This document shows positions 1 to 8,268 of a stretch of DNA of 47,467 bases, in pieces (position 1 is the stretch's first letter; the number at the start of each line of letters is the position of its first letter). Below the pieces are notes generated by a model. It was not told where the DNA came from, did no database searches, and saw only the letters and a list, made by a program, of their open reading frames with translations. The stretch comes from Nocardia carnea (GTDB lineage Bacteria; Actinomycetota; Actinomycetes; Mycobacteriales; Mycobacteriaceae): contig NZ_JARWNW010000108.1 of NCBI RefSeq assembly GCF_029868325.1, positions 1 to 47,467 on the forward strand, in the 5' to 3' direction. The translations under genes were made by a program, and so were the position numbers.

Positions 1-71
1 GGGGGGTTAACCCCCCCCCCGCGGGGGGGGCGGGGTGTGGTCTAGTGGGGTGTGCAGCGCCCCCATCACCT
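1..71. other. Degenerate G/C-rich window end
   Basis: The first bases are runs of G and C (positions 1-37), including a perfect palindrome GGGGGGTTAACCCCCC at 1-16. No coding signal is visible. The homopolymer character mirrors the other end of the window (47390-47460). It fits a low-quality contig end better than a biological telomere. The minus-strand gene ending at 72 may have a corrupted C-terminus here. Confidence 0.6.
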
Positions 72-1562
72 CTAACCCTCAACCCCCCACCACACCTCCT
101 GGTGTGCGGCCGCCGGACCCGGCGGCGGCCCGCCGTGCGTCCACGGCGTCTCCTCGCGCGGCGGGAGTTTGGCAGGTGGCCCGCCGAATCCGCCGGGGGA
201 GAAGCGAGCGAAACCGATCGGGTCGCCCTCTTCGGGCACACTGCCCACGGCCGGGTTCTTGCCTTGACCCATACCGCTCACCAGCTCCAGCTGGACCACA
301 TCGTCCTCGACCGCGACGACCTCGGCCTTCTGCGCGGGCCGGTCGATCCGGAACAGGGTTTCACCGACCCGTCCGCGGAACGGATCGGTGGTGTGCACCC
401 AGACGTAGGGCCGCGGTACCTCCCGCGATTTCGGTTTCGCCCGCCGCTGCGGCTCGCAGTCGGTGACCGTGCCCTGGAACGCCTCGCCGACGAGCCGGTA
501 TTCGATCAGCACGCGCGGATCGTCGAACGCCCGCTGCGCCTGGAAAGTATCGAGGGCCTGCTCTTGTTTGAGCAGTCGCCGGGTCGCCGAGACGGCGGAG
601 TCGCGGCGGGCCTGCGGATAACCCTCCGGGATATCGGAGACGAACCAGGAGAACGCCGACCGATCATCGGTCCAGCGCCGGTCCACGCTCGCGCCCTCGG
701 GTAGTTCACGCAGCAGCTCCACCGCCCGCCACATCAGCCGCCAGGTGGGCTCCAGCTGGCCACGCAGCGCCTGTTCGAGCCGTTCGGTGGCAATGACTTT
801 CGCCCACTCGTGTTCCGCACTGTCGTAGGCGGCGATCAGCGGTGCCAGCTCTTCGTTGTCGAATCCGGGATCGGTGGCGGGCCCGGCGGGCGGCGAGGCG
901 AGCGGATCTTCGGCGAGGGCGGCGGCCTGTGCGCCGGTGAGCCCGGCGGGTGGGTCGATCCAGCCGAGCAGGGCAGCCAGGTTCGCATCTTCCAGCGCCG
1001 ACTGGCCCGACGCCCAATGCACGGTGAGCACCGAGGTCATCGCCAGGCACACACTGGATCCGGGAAAATCCGAGCGATCGCCGAACCAGGTGAGCCAGCG
1101 CCCCAGCAGCGGCAGCGATTCCGGGACGGCGTTCTCGCCCTCGGTGCGATGGAACCGCACCGACCGCCCCAGCAGCCGCAGGAACTGCACACCACCGAGA
1201 TTGGGCACCAGCAGCTGCGGGGCATCCAGGTAGCGCAGATAGGTTTCGCCGGTCGATTTGACCGTCAGCTCCTCGGCGTCCTCGCAGAACGCCGAAATAT
1301 AGGGCAGCACACGGTCGGCCAGCTGTTCGATGAAACGCAGGCGCAGGATTCGGTCGCGCGGCTGCGGCACGAGCAGCACCGTCGAATCCTCCGGCGCCGA
1401 ACCGAGTATCACCGCCAGCGGCGCCGCGGCTTCACCGGCCAGCCGCAGCGGAACGAGCACCAGCGGGCGGTCCGCGAGGTGGTAATGCCGCCGGGCGGCA
1501 ATGGGTTCGGCGCGACCCGTCCGCGCCGCGGTCGCCTTGGCCAGCGCGCTCAGCACGCTCAT
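72..1562 (-). CDS. Unknown 496-residue protein, third gene of a putative nuclease operon
   Basis: I do not recognise this protein family. The frame is open further upstream, but the ATG at 1562 is preceded by a good GGAGG ribosome-binding site, so I start it there. The sequence looks soluble: a leucine-rich first half, an Asp/Glu- and Trp-rich middle (residues about 230-330), and a Pro/Gly-rich tail. The last 30 residues run into the G/C-rich window end and may be wrong. It lies 25 bp downstream of the Cas4-like nuclease gene on the same strand, so the two are probably co-transcribed. This context suggests a nucleic-acid-processing or defence role. That is inference only; nothing in the protein itself proves a function. 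Confidence 0.75.
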   Translation of the reverse strand: MSVLSALAKATAARTGRAEPIAARRHYHLADRPLVLVPLRLAGEAAAPLAVILGSAPEDSTVLLVPQPRDRILRLRFIEQLADRVLPYISAFCEDAEELTVKSTGETYLRYLDAPQLLVPNLGGVQFLRLLGRSVRFHRTEGENAVPESLPLLGRWLTWFGDRSDFPGSSVCLAMTSVLTVHWASGQSALEDANLAALLGWIDPPAGLTGAQAAALAEDPLASPPAGPATDPGFDNEELAPLIAAYDSAEHEWAKVIATERLEQALRGQLEPTWRLMWRAVELLRELPEGASVDRRWTDDRSAFSWFVSDIPEGYPQARRDSAVSATRRLLKQEQALDTFQAQRAFDDPRVLIEYRLVGEAFQGTVTDCEPQRRAKPKSREVPRPYVWVHTTDPFRGRVGETLFRIDRPAQKAEVVAVEDDVVQLELVSGMGQGKNPAVGSVPEEGDPIGFARFSPGGFGGPPAKLPPREETPWTHGGPPPGPAAAHQEVWWGVEG

Positions 1563-1587
1563 GCTGCCGCCTCCGGGCTCGACCCGC

Positions 1588-2685
1588 TCATCCCGCGACC
1601 TCGAGTCGCAAGGTTTGGGCTCGGCGCAACATCTCCGCGATATCGGCGTGCTCCGGGGCGGGTTCGAGGGTGCCCTCGGCGAGTGCCAGCACGGTGTCGA
1701 GGTTGTCGATCCCGCCGAGATCGTCACAGACCCCGCGGCCCAGCGTATCCACCGACCCCTGCGCCCGGGCCTCGGCGCGGCAGGCGAATGCGAGCTCACA
1801 GCTGGACATACATTCCGGCGCGTACCGGGACGGGATCGCCGAGACGGTATCGGACAGCCCCTCTCCCGGTGTGAACGAGGCGCCGGCGGGCACCAGGTCC
1901 AGCAGGGAATCGATGGAGGTGAGCCGCGACAACTGCCGCCCGATCACCGCGAGTTGCTTACGCAGATCGAGTTTCGCCGCGACCGGCCGGTTCGTGAAAT
2001 CCCGCGCGGCCACCAGGATCGATTCGTGCGCCACATCGTCGGGCGAATATCCCAGCTCGCGCAACAGTTCCCGCATCGCCAGCACATATACCGCCGACTG
2101 CCGTGCCGCCGAGGCCACCTGGGCGGGATCGGCCTGGCCGTCGACGATGGCGAACGATTTGATCTCCACGACGTAGAACTTCCCGCCGATCTGCAGCGCC
2201 ACCACATCGGGTTCCAGATAGGCGGTGGCGCCGGCGATCTCCAGGCGCAGCATCGGATGGTCGAACAGTGTGCCCTGCCCCGAGCTCAGCGCTTGCCCAA
2301 GTAGCTGTTTCGTGCGCTGGTAGCGGATGGAGTTGGTGGCGTTATCGCCCACGGTCGCCAGATCGTGGTAGCCGACTTCCGGAATGCTCAGTCCCAGTTC
2401 CTCACGCAGCAACCGGAGCAGTTCGGCGCAACCGTGCGATTTCACCATCGCCTCGAAGGAGTTACCGCGGGTGATCGCGAACGGCGACTGGCCGAACTGC
2501 GGCGGGAACCCCAATTCGCGGGCGATCACCGTTTTGTCCACGGCCGCGGCGTCCAGCAGTGCCCGGCGCGCGCACCCCGGATTCGCGGTGAGCGCCGCGA
2601 TGGTGCGGGCGTTGTGCCGGCTGGCAGGGGCTGCACCGCGTAGCTCGTCCAGGCGGTCGGTCAGGGAATTCTGCGCAAGTGTCAT
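1588..2685 (-). CDS. PD-(D/E)XK nuclease, Cas4/AddB-like, with four-cysteine signature
   Basis: Predicted 365-residue nuclease. The core is seen as D160 in EPDVV followed by E174-I-K176 in YVVEIKS, the classical PD-(D/E)XK pattern. One N-terminal cysteine (C38, NPGCARR) and a C-terminal C292-x3-C296-x5-C302 cluster resemble the 1+3 cysteine layout that holds the [4Fe-4S] cluster in Cas4 and AddB nucleases. The ATG at 2685 follows the upstream gene's TGA with a single base between (TGAGATG), implying translational coupling. No cas1, cas2 or CRISPR array is visible, so a CRISPR role is not supported. Processing of DNA ends, alone or with a helicase, in repair or phage defence is the likely job. 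The fold call is firm; the role is inferred. Confidence 0.75.
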   Translation of the reverse strand: MTLAQNSLTDRLDELRGAAPASRHNARTIAALTANPGCARRALLDAAAVDKTVIARELGFPPQFGQSPFAITRGNSFEAMVKSHGCAELLRLLREELGLSIPEVGYHDLATVGDNATNSIRYQRTKQLLGQALSSGQGTLFDHPMLRLEIAGATAYLEPDVVALQIGGKFYVVEIKSFAIVDGQADPAQVASAARQSAVYVLAMRELLRELGYSPDDVAHESILVAARDFTNRPVAAKLDLRKQLAVIGRQLSRLTSIDSLLDLVPAGASFTPGEGLSDTVSAIPSRYAPECMSSCELAFACRAEARAQGSVDTLGRGVCDDLGGIDNLDTVLALAEGTLEPAPEHADIAEMLRRAQTLRLEVAG

Positions 2686-2686
2686 C

Positions 2687-3469
2687 TCAGGCCTCGTTCC
2701 TTCGCCGTCCGGCCACGGCCAGCCGTGTGCCGAACAATTGCGCCGCGGGATCCGCCAGTTGCCGCTGTGCCCGCTCCGCGGCGTCGGCCCGCTGCTGTAT
2801 GTCGTCTTCTCTGTGCACCTCGAGCTCGCGTTCCGCGGCCGCCAGCACCACATCCGGGTCGATCGCGGTGCCGTCGGTGGCGCCCGGGATGGAAACCGCC
2901 AGCTGCCACAGCACCCGCTGTCCCGCGGCGGTATCGCCGTGATCGGCCAGATGCCGGGCCAGCCGGGTCGCGGCGGTGAGCAGATCCACCCGTGGACTCA
3001 GCGGCCCGACCATACGTTGCGCCGCCGGCCAGGTGCTCACCGCCAGCAGCCCGCGGGCCGGGGCCAGCAGATCCGTGGTGAGGGCCGCGCAGACGTAGTA
3101 CGGGCGCGCGTACGGGGCCGCGCGGAACGACCGCTCCTCGTCCCGGCGCAGGCTGGTGAGCCGGGCCGCGACGAGGTCGCCCGAGAAGAATGCTTCGTGC
3201 ACCGCCAGCACGAGTTTCGGGGCGGCCGGCACCGACAGCAGGGTGAGCGCGCGGTGCACATGTTCGCGCACCGGCACCGCGCCGGATTGCTGCCGGGGTG
3301 GTTCGGCGGGGGCAGGTGTTCCGAGAACTGCTGCGTCCCATTCTGCTTCGGCGGTACGTAATTCGGCGCGCAACCGACGCGCCGCCGTCCGGTCACCGGA
3401 ACCGGCGGCGCGGCGCACCTGGGTGCGCAGCTCGGCTATGCGCTGTTCCAGCGCCTCGGCGGTGGGCAT
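2687..3469 (-). CDS. Coiled-coil hypothetical protein, first gene of the nuclease operon
   Basis: 260 residues. The N-terminus (residues 1-47) is a charged heptad-like helix rich in Arg, Ala and Glu, likely a coiled coil. The rest is an alpha-helical Ala/Leu-rich domain with a second charged helix near 205-235. No catalytic motif or membrane segment is visible. It is the promoter-proximal gene of the three-gene minus-strand operon and ends one base before the nuclease start codon. No Shine-Dalgarno is evident before the ATG at 3469; a -10-like TAGATT lies 7 bp upstream, so the transcript may be leaderless. A partner or adaptor of the nuclease is possible, but I have no family match. Confidence 0.7.
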   Translation of the reverse strand: MPTAEALEQRIAELRTQVRRAAGSGDRTAARRLRAELRTAEAEWDAAVLGTPAPAEPPRQQSGAVPVREHVHRALTLLSVPAAPKLVLAVHEAFFSGDLVAARLTSLRRDEERSFRAAPYARPYYVCAALTTDLLAPARGLLAVSTWPAAQRMVGPLSPRVDLLTAATRLARHLADHGDTAAGQRVLWQLAVSIPGATDGTAIDPDVVLAAAERELEVHREDDIQQRADAAERAQRQLADPAAQLFGTRLAVAGRRRNEA

Positions 3470-3476
3470 GGGGGAG

Positions 3477-3482
3477 AATCTA
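3477..3482 (-). promoter_or_regulatory. Possible -10 element of the nuclease operon (leaderless)
   Basis: TAGATT on the minus strand ends 7 bp before the ATG at 3469 and no ribosome-binding site is present. That spacing is typical of actinobacterial leaderless transcripts. No convincing -35 is seen. Confidence 0.35.
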
Positions 3483-3580
3483 GGGTGCGATTCCAGGGAA
3501 GTCCGGTAAATGCCAGTATTTGCCGCGGTATGTCGATCGCATTACCGGATTCCGGAAGCTGCCCACTCCATACTTTTGGG

Positions 3581-3586
3581 TATGTT
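3581..3586 (+). promoter_or_regulatory. Possible -10 element of the monooxygenase-like gene
   Basis: TATGTT lies 12 bp before the ATG at 3599. There is no Shine-Dalgarno in the gap, so transcription would begin very close to the start codon. The element shares the 130 bp divergent region with the nuclease operon promoter. Confidence 0.35.
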
Positions 3587-3598
3587 ACGGTCGCGACC

Positions 3599-4771
3599 AT
3601 GGTTGCGGCCGAGCCGGACAGCACACCCGGAATCACCCAGAGCTTCGTCGACGCGCTGGCCGAAAGGGCCCGGGCCGCAGAACAATTGCGCCGCCTACCG
3701 GACCAGACCCTCGCCGATGCGGTCGCCTCCGGATTCTTCGAATATCTGGTACCGAAACGATTCGGCGGCCGTGAGGAGAAATTCCCCGCCATCCTCGACC
3801 CGATCCGCCGGATGGCGCACGGCTGCGTCTCCAGCGCCTGGACGCTGGGCTTCTACACCCTGCACAACTGGCTGCTGGCCCTGTTCCCCGAACAGGCTCA
3901 AGCCGAGGCGTACGGCAGCGGCCCGTTCCTGTGCCCCGCTCCGCTCGCGCCGACCGGTCGCGGTCTGCCGGCCGACGGCGGTATCACCCTGTCCGGCCGC
4001 TGGTCCTGGGCCACCGGTGTGATGGGCGGGAACTGGATCATGGTCGGCGCACTGTGCGGTCCCGACGACGGCCTCTACCCGGCCCTGGCCCTGCTGCCCG
4101 CGACCGATATCACGATCGACGACGTCTGGCATACCGAAGGTATGCGCGCCACCGGCTCCAACGATGTCGTGATCCAGGGCGCGTACGTCGGCGGCCACCG
4201 GCTGGTCCGCTCGTTCGATATCAACAGCGGATCGGCCCCCGGCGCCGCCCTGCACGACGCCACGACCTACCGCTGGCCCCTTGTCCCCGCGCTGGCCCTC
4301 GCCGCCTCGATGCCCGCCCTCGGCGCCGCCGAACGCGCCACCGATATCTATGCCGACCGCCTCGAAGGCCGCATCCTCCTCTACGAAGGCGGTGCCCGCC
4401 AGCAGGACAAACCCGTGGCCCAAGCGCACCTGGCCCACGCGCGGGTGCGGTTACGCGCCCTCTGCGGCCTGCTCGACGATACGGTCGCCGAAATCGAATC
4501 CCTCCTCGACGCCGGCACCCCCGTTCAGGTCCCGGTCCGCGCCCAGGCCCGGCTCGCCGCCGCCTATATCGTCCGCGAATCCCGCGCGATCATCGCCGAC
4601 CTCCTGCACGCCTCCGGCGCGAGCGTCCACTTCACCGACCACCCGATGCAACGGCTGAAACGCGATGTGGACGTGCTGAGCGGCCACGTGGTCTTCGACT
4701 ACGACACCAGCCGCGAACTCGCGGGCGCGACCGCCCTCGGCCTGAAAGCTCCCCGCACCGCCCTCCTCTGA
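3599..4771 (+). CDS. Acyl-CoA dehydrogenase-fold flavin monooxygenase (group D, HsaA/HpaB-like)
   Basis: 390 residues using the ATG at 3599. The sequence has the acyl-CoA dehydrogenase fold: an N-terminal helical domain (KRFGG around residue 53, then a helix ending in SSAWTLGFY), a central beta domain (GRWSWATGV, ATGSNDV), and a C-terminal helical bundle with RESRAIIADLLHASG and a late DVDVLSGHVVFD segment. This pattern fits flavin-dependent oxygenase components such as HsaA or p-hydroxyphenylacetate hydroxylases, which use reduced flavin supplied by a separate reductase. It is convergent with the catabolic operon 4824-9360, and an aromatic substrate is plausible. No flavin reductase gene lies next to it. 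Substrate unknown; a true acyl-CoA dehydrogenase is the main alternative. Confidence 0.75.
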   Translation: MVAAEPDSTPGITQSFVDALAERARAAEQLRRLPDQTLADAVASGFFEYLVPKRFGGREEKFPAILDPIRRMAHGCVSSAWTLGFYTLHNWLLALFPEQAQAEAYGSGPFLCPAPLAPTGRGLPADGGITLSGRWSWATGVMGGNWIMVGALCGPDDGLYPALALLPATDITIDDVWHTEGMRATGSNDVVIQGAYVGGHRLVRSFDINSGSAPGAALHDATTYRWPLVPALALAASMPALGAAERATDIYADRLEGRILLYEGGARQQDKPVAQAHLAHARVRLRALCGLLDDTVAEIESLLDAGTPVQVPVRAQARLAAAYIVRESRAIIADLLHASGASVHFTDHPMQRLKRDVDVLSGHVVFDYDTSRELAGATALGLKAPRTALL

Positions 4772-4823
4772 CAGGGCCTGCGGCGGTTTCGCCGAGGCGT
4801 CTGCCCGTGCAGCTGCCCTCAGG

Positions 4824-5687
4824 TCACGGGGCCAGAGATCGGATGGATTCGGCCACCGAGGCAAGCGCCATCAGGCGGACGGTATCGACCTCGGCACCGA
4901 CCTCGCCGGTCGCCACCGTGATGAACCCGTCCCCGTCGAATCGGGTGTGCGGAGGAGTCAGCGCGCGCGCCAATCCGTCGTGCGCACCCTGTGCGGCGAT
5001 ATGGCAGCCCATTTTGTCGAGCCGGGCATTGGTCACGACCACGCCTATTGTTGTGTGCGTACGCGATTCGGCGAACTCGAACGGTTGCGCGAGCGCGGCC
5101 ACTGCGTCCAGCGAGATATCGGAGGTGCCGTCGTCGATATCGCCGAATGCGTTGACGACGCACAACGCGCCGACCACGAGATCGCCCAGTTGTCGTTGCG
5201 CATAGGCGATTCCGCCGGGACGGCGCAGGCCCGGTCCTCGCCAATGCGCGGTGTAGGCACCTGTTCCCGCGCCGATCCGGCCCTGGGTCAGCTGTTCGCC
5301 CGTGCTCGCCCGCGCTGCCGCGTACCCGTGTTCGGCCGTCGGCCGGGCGGTGCCGTCACCGGCCCCCAGATCGAACAGCGCCAGTGCGGGGACGATGGGT
5401 ACGCGCCCGCCCGGGGTCATCACACCGCGTCCGTTCTCCTCGAGATACCGCATCACCCCGTCGGCCGCCGCGAGGCCGAAAGCCGAACCCCCGGTGAGCA
5501 GGACGGCATCGACCGACGACAACGTCTTGTCCGGGGCGAGGGCGGCCAGCTCCCGGCTGGCGGGCGCGCCACCGCGTACCTCGGCCGAGGCGACCGTCCC
5601 TTCCGGAACGGTGAGGACGGTGCAGCCGGTTTCGCCTTCGGTATCGGACCAATGCCCGAGACGTACGCCGGCAACTCCGATCGACAT
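4824..5687 (-). CDS. P1 family peptidase (DmpA/S58-like N-terminal nucleophile hydrolase)
   Basis: 287 residues, close to the usual short form of the family. P1/DmpA aminopeptidases are made as one chain that cuts itself before a Ser/Thr that becomes the nucleophile. Here the THTTIGVVVTN segment (residues 210-220) holds that Thr (T212 or T213). The N-terminal GVRLGHWSD and the LLTGGSAFGLAAADGV segment (64-78) are further family hallmarks. The start has a GAGGAG ribosome-binding site. It lies 81 bp downstream of the CoA-transferase gene on the same strand and is the last gene of the catabolic set. Such enzymes cleave small amides or N-terminal residues; its substrate here is unknown. Confidence 0.85.
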   Translation of the reverse strand: MSIGVAGVRLGHWSDTEGETGCTVLTVPEGTVASAEVRGGAPASRELAALAPDKTLSSVDAVLLTGGSAFGLAAADGVMRYLEENGRGVMTPGGRVPIVPALALFDLGAGDGTARPTAEHGYAAARASTGEQLTQGRIGAGTGAYTAHWRGPGLRRPGGIAYAQRQLGDLVVGALCVVNAFGDIDDGTSDISLDAVAALAQPFEFAESRTHTTIGVVVTNARLDKMGCHIAAQGAHDGLARALTPPHTRFDGDGFITVATGEVGAEVDTVRLMALASVAESIRSLAP

Positions 5688-5768
5688 ATCAGCTCCTCGA
5701 GTGGTACGGGATCGATATCCATCGACCGCCCGCCATTATGGTCCAACGCAACGGGTTCGGCTGGACGC

Positions 5769-6980
5769 TCAGACGATGCCCTGCGACCGTAGCGCCGAAA
5801 GGTCGGCGGCGGTTCTCCCGAGCAGGTCGCCGTAGACTTCCTCGTTGTGCTGACCGGGGCGCACCGATCCCGCATTGCGAATAGTCCCCGGTGTCGCCGA
5901 CAGGACGGGAATCACGCCCGGTCCCTTCACATTCCGGGAGATTCGCTCGTCGTAGTGGTCGGCGATCATGCCGCGGGCGTTGAGTTGCGGGTCGGTGACC
6001 ACCTCGGCGACGGTGTTGATCGGGCCGCTGATCACACCCGCTTCGTTCAGCAGGTCGATGATCTGCCGAGGCTGCCGCTGCACCGCCCACTCACCGATGA
6101 TCTTGTCGAGTTCGTCCTGGTGACGACCCCGTGCCGTGTGGTCGACGAAACGTTCGTCGGTGGCGAGTTCCGGACGCCCCATGGCCGCGCAGAGACGGCG
6201 GAACACCGTGTCCTGGTTGGCGGCGATCACCACCCAGCTGCCGTCGGCGGTGCGGTAGATATTCGACGGGGCGATCCCTTCCAGCCGGGTGCCGGAAGGC
6301 CCGCGGACCACGCCGCCGACGTCGTAGTCGGGGATGGTGGATTCCTGGACGGCCAGGCAGGCCTCGGTGAGGGCGGCGTCGACGATCTGGCCCTCACCGG
6401 TGACCGTGCGGCGGTACAGCGCCGCCAGGGCGCCCTGCGCGGCGAACATCCCGGCCAGGCTGTCGCCGAGGGACAGCGCCAGGCGTGGGGGCGGGCCGCC
6501 GGGGAAACCGTTCATATGGCGCAGCCCGCTGGTGGCTTCGGCGACGGAAGCGTATCCGGCTTTCTGCGCGTCCGGGCCGGTCTGCCCGTAACCGGACACC
6601 CGCACCAGGATGATGCCGCGATTACGTTCCCGCAGCACGTCGTAACCGAGACCCCACCGTTCCAGCGTCCCCGGCCGCAGGTTCTCCACGATGATGTCGG
6701 ATTTCTCCGCCAGCTCCAGGAACAGATCGCGGCCGGCGTCCTCGCGCAGGTTCAGGGTGACGGCCTTCTTGTTCCGGGCATGCACGGTCCAGAAGAAATG
6801 GTGACCGTCGAGTTCGGCCTGGCCCCAGGTGCGCAGTGGGTCGGGGGCGTCCGGCGGTTCCAGTTTGATCACCTCGGCGCCCATATCGCCGAGTAGCCGC
6901 CCGGCGAAGGGCCCGGAGATCAGGGTGCCGATCTCGAGTACGCGGATACCGTCCAATGCGCCGGTTGTCGCGGAGTCCAT
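5769..6980 (-). CDS. CaiB/BaiF family CoA-transferase
   Basis: About 403 residues, the normal length for a class III CoA-transferase. These enzymes move CoA between carboxylic acids through an aspartyl-CoA intermediate. The N-terminus shows GIRVLEIGTLISGPFAGRLL and GAEVIKLEPP, and the probable catalytic Asp is D174 in SLGDSLAGMF (numbered from the GTG immediately upstream). The start is ambiguous: GTG at 6983 is immediately followed by ATG at 6980. The gene lies about 10 bp downstream of the alpha/beta hydrolase stop, so the two are almost certainly one transcript. With a ring-cleavage-like dioxygenase upstream, it probably activates an acid product of aromatic breakdown. Confidence 0.88.
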   Translation of the reverse strand: MDSATTGALDGIRVLEIGTLISGPFAGRLLGDMGAEVIKLEPPDAPDPLRTWGQAELDGHHFFWTVHARNKKAVTLNLREDAGRDLFLELAEKSDIIVENLRPGTLERWGLGYDVLRERNRGIILVRVSGYGQTGPDAQKAGYASVAEATSGLRHMNGFPGGPPPRLALSLGDSLAGMFAAQGALAALYRRTVTGEGQIVDAALTEACLAVQESTIPDYDVGGVVRGPSGTRLEGIAPSNIYRTADGSWVVIAANQDTVFRRLCAAMGRPELATDERFVDHTARGRHQDELDKIIGEWAVQRQPRQIIDLLNEAGVISGPINTVAEVVTDPQLNARGMIADHYDERISRNVKGPGVIPVLSATPGTIRNAGSVRPGQHNEEVYGDLLGRTAADLSALRSQGIV

Positions 6981-6992
6981 CACGGAATTATC

Positions 6993-8168
6993 TCATTCCG
7001 CTGGACCGAGAGCGCGGGCCCGCAGCCAGCCGTCGACCAGGCCGATCGCTTTCGCCAGCGGTTCGCGCTGGTCCGGGCCCAAGTAGTAGTGGTTGGCGCC
7101 GGGGATCTCGTGCAGCTCCTTGTCCGTGCAGCCGAGCGCCTCGTAGATGCGATGGGCGTGCGAGGGGGTGCAGACGTTGTCGGCCGCGTTGTAGAGCACC
7201 AGTGTCGGCACGGCGATATCCGGGCCGCAGGCCACGGCGTCCCCGCGGGCATCGTCGATACTCCACTGCGACAGCCAGCTGCGCAGGGTGCTGAACCGGG
7301 CGAGACCGAACGCGCCCATATTCACCTCTTGCGGTTCACCGAGATACGACTCGCCCGGAGTGCGGTCGTTGGGGTCCAGTGCCGGGTCGAGGACTGTGGG
7401 GTCGGCCATGGTGCCGTGGACGACGAAACAGTATTCGTCCTGCGGGCGGTCGGAGGCCTGAATGGTGGCCAGTTTCTCTTTCACCCAGGCTGTGATCCGG
7501 CGGTTGCGGTCGTGCTGCGCCCGGCGGAACCGGGCCACGAATTCGGGGCTGTACGGCGGCTGGTTGGGATTGCCGGGGTTGTAGAGGTCCAGTTCCGGAT
7601 CGCGCCGGGTGGGGTCGGCTTCGTCGAGGATCGACGGGTCGATGCATTCGGTGAGGGTGTGGTGGCGGCTGATATGGGCGGCCATGAGCAGGATCCCGTC
7701 GGCGGGCGGTAGATCCAGTTCGGTGAGGTCCGGGCCGTCGCCGGAGGGGCTGGCGGTGACCGTGGGATGGTGGGCCTGCTGCTGGTAGTACACCGACAGC
7801 GATCCGCCGCCACTCCAGCCCGCCAGCACCACCTTGCGGTAGCCGAGCCGCTGCTTCGCGTCACGAATACATTCGCCGAGATCCTGCACCACCTTCTCCA
7901 TGAGCAGTGCCGAATCGGCGCCCCGGTAGCGGCTGTTGCAGACGATGATGTGGTGGCCGGCCCTGGCCAGCGATGTGACGATCGGCAGGTAGGTGCCGCT
8001 GGAGACCGGGTGCATGAGCACCAGCACGGTCTCCGAGTCCAGGCCGGCCGGTTTCACCAGAATCGAATCGAGCGTGACCATTTCGGTGAGGCCGCCGTAG
8101 GCGTCCCGGGTGCCGGAGGTGTTCGCGTAGGCGATCACATACGGGGTGCGTTCGACATGGTGCGACAT
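6993..8168 (-). CDS. Alpha/beta hydrolase
   Basis: 391 residues. The nucleophile elbow is AGWSGGGS with S119. An acid residue is offered by LVLYNAADNVCTP near residue 340 and the catalytic His by GANHYYLG near 368, so the triad order Ser-Asp-His is complete. The oxyanion region is MHPVSSGTY (52-60). It sits between the dioxygenase-like gene (100 bp upstream) and the CoA-transferase gene (about 10 bp downstream) on the same strand. The context points to hydrolysis of an ester or C-C bond in a degradative pathway. The substrate cannot be read from the sequence. Confidence 0.85.
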   Translation of the reverse strand: MSHHVERTPYVIAYANTSGTRDAYGGLTEMVTLDSILVKPAGLDSETVLVLMHPVSSGTYLPIVTSLARAGHHIIVCNSRYRGADSALLMEKVVQDLGECIRDAKQRLGYRKVVLAGWSGGGSLSVYYQQQAHHPTVTASPSGDGPDLTELDLPPADGILLMAAHISRHHTLTECIDPSILDEADPTRRDPELDLYNPGNPNQPPYSPEFVARFRRAQHDRNRRITAWVKEKLATIQASDRPQDEYCFVVHGTMADPTVLDPALDPNDRTPGESYLGEPQEVNMGAFGLARFSTLRSWLSQWSIDDARGDAVACGPDIAVPTLVLYNAADNVCTPSHAHRIYEALGCTDKELHEIPGANHYYLGPDQREPLAKAIGLVDGWLRARALGPAE

Positions 8169-8268
8169 TGGGTGCCTGCCTTCGTCTTTCGATACGAGAG
8201 TTCCCCGCCGGCGCCCGGGTTACGGGCGCGGTCGGCTGCGGCCGGGAGGAGAGAGGCTCGGTGCGGTA

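Noticed and set aside
1..40. A telomere of a linear replicon
   Set aside because: The ends are plain G/C runs with one short palindrome, without the multiple ordered palindromes of actinobacterial telomeres.
1588..2685. A Cas4 gene of a CRISPR-Cas system
   Set aside because: No repeat-spacer array and no cas1, cas2 or interference gene is visible; the protein is only Cas4/AddB-like.
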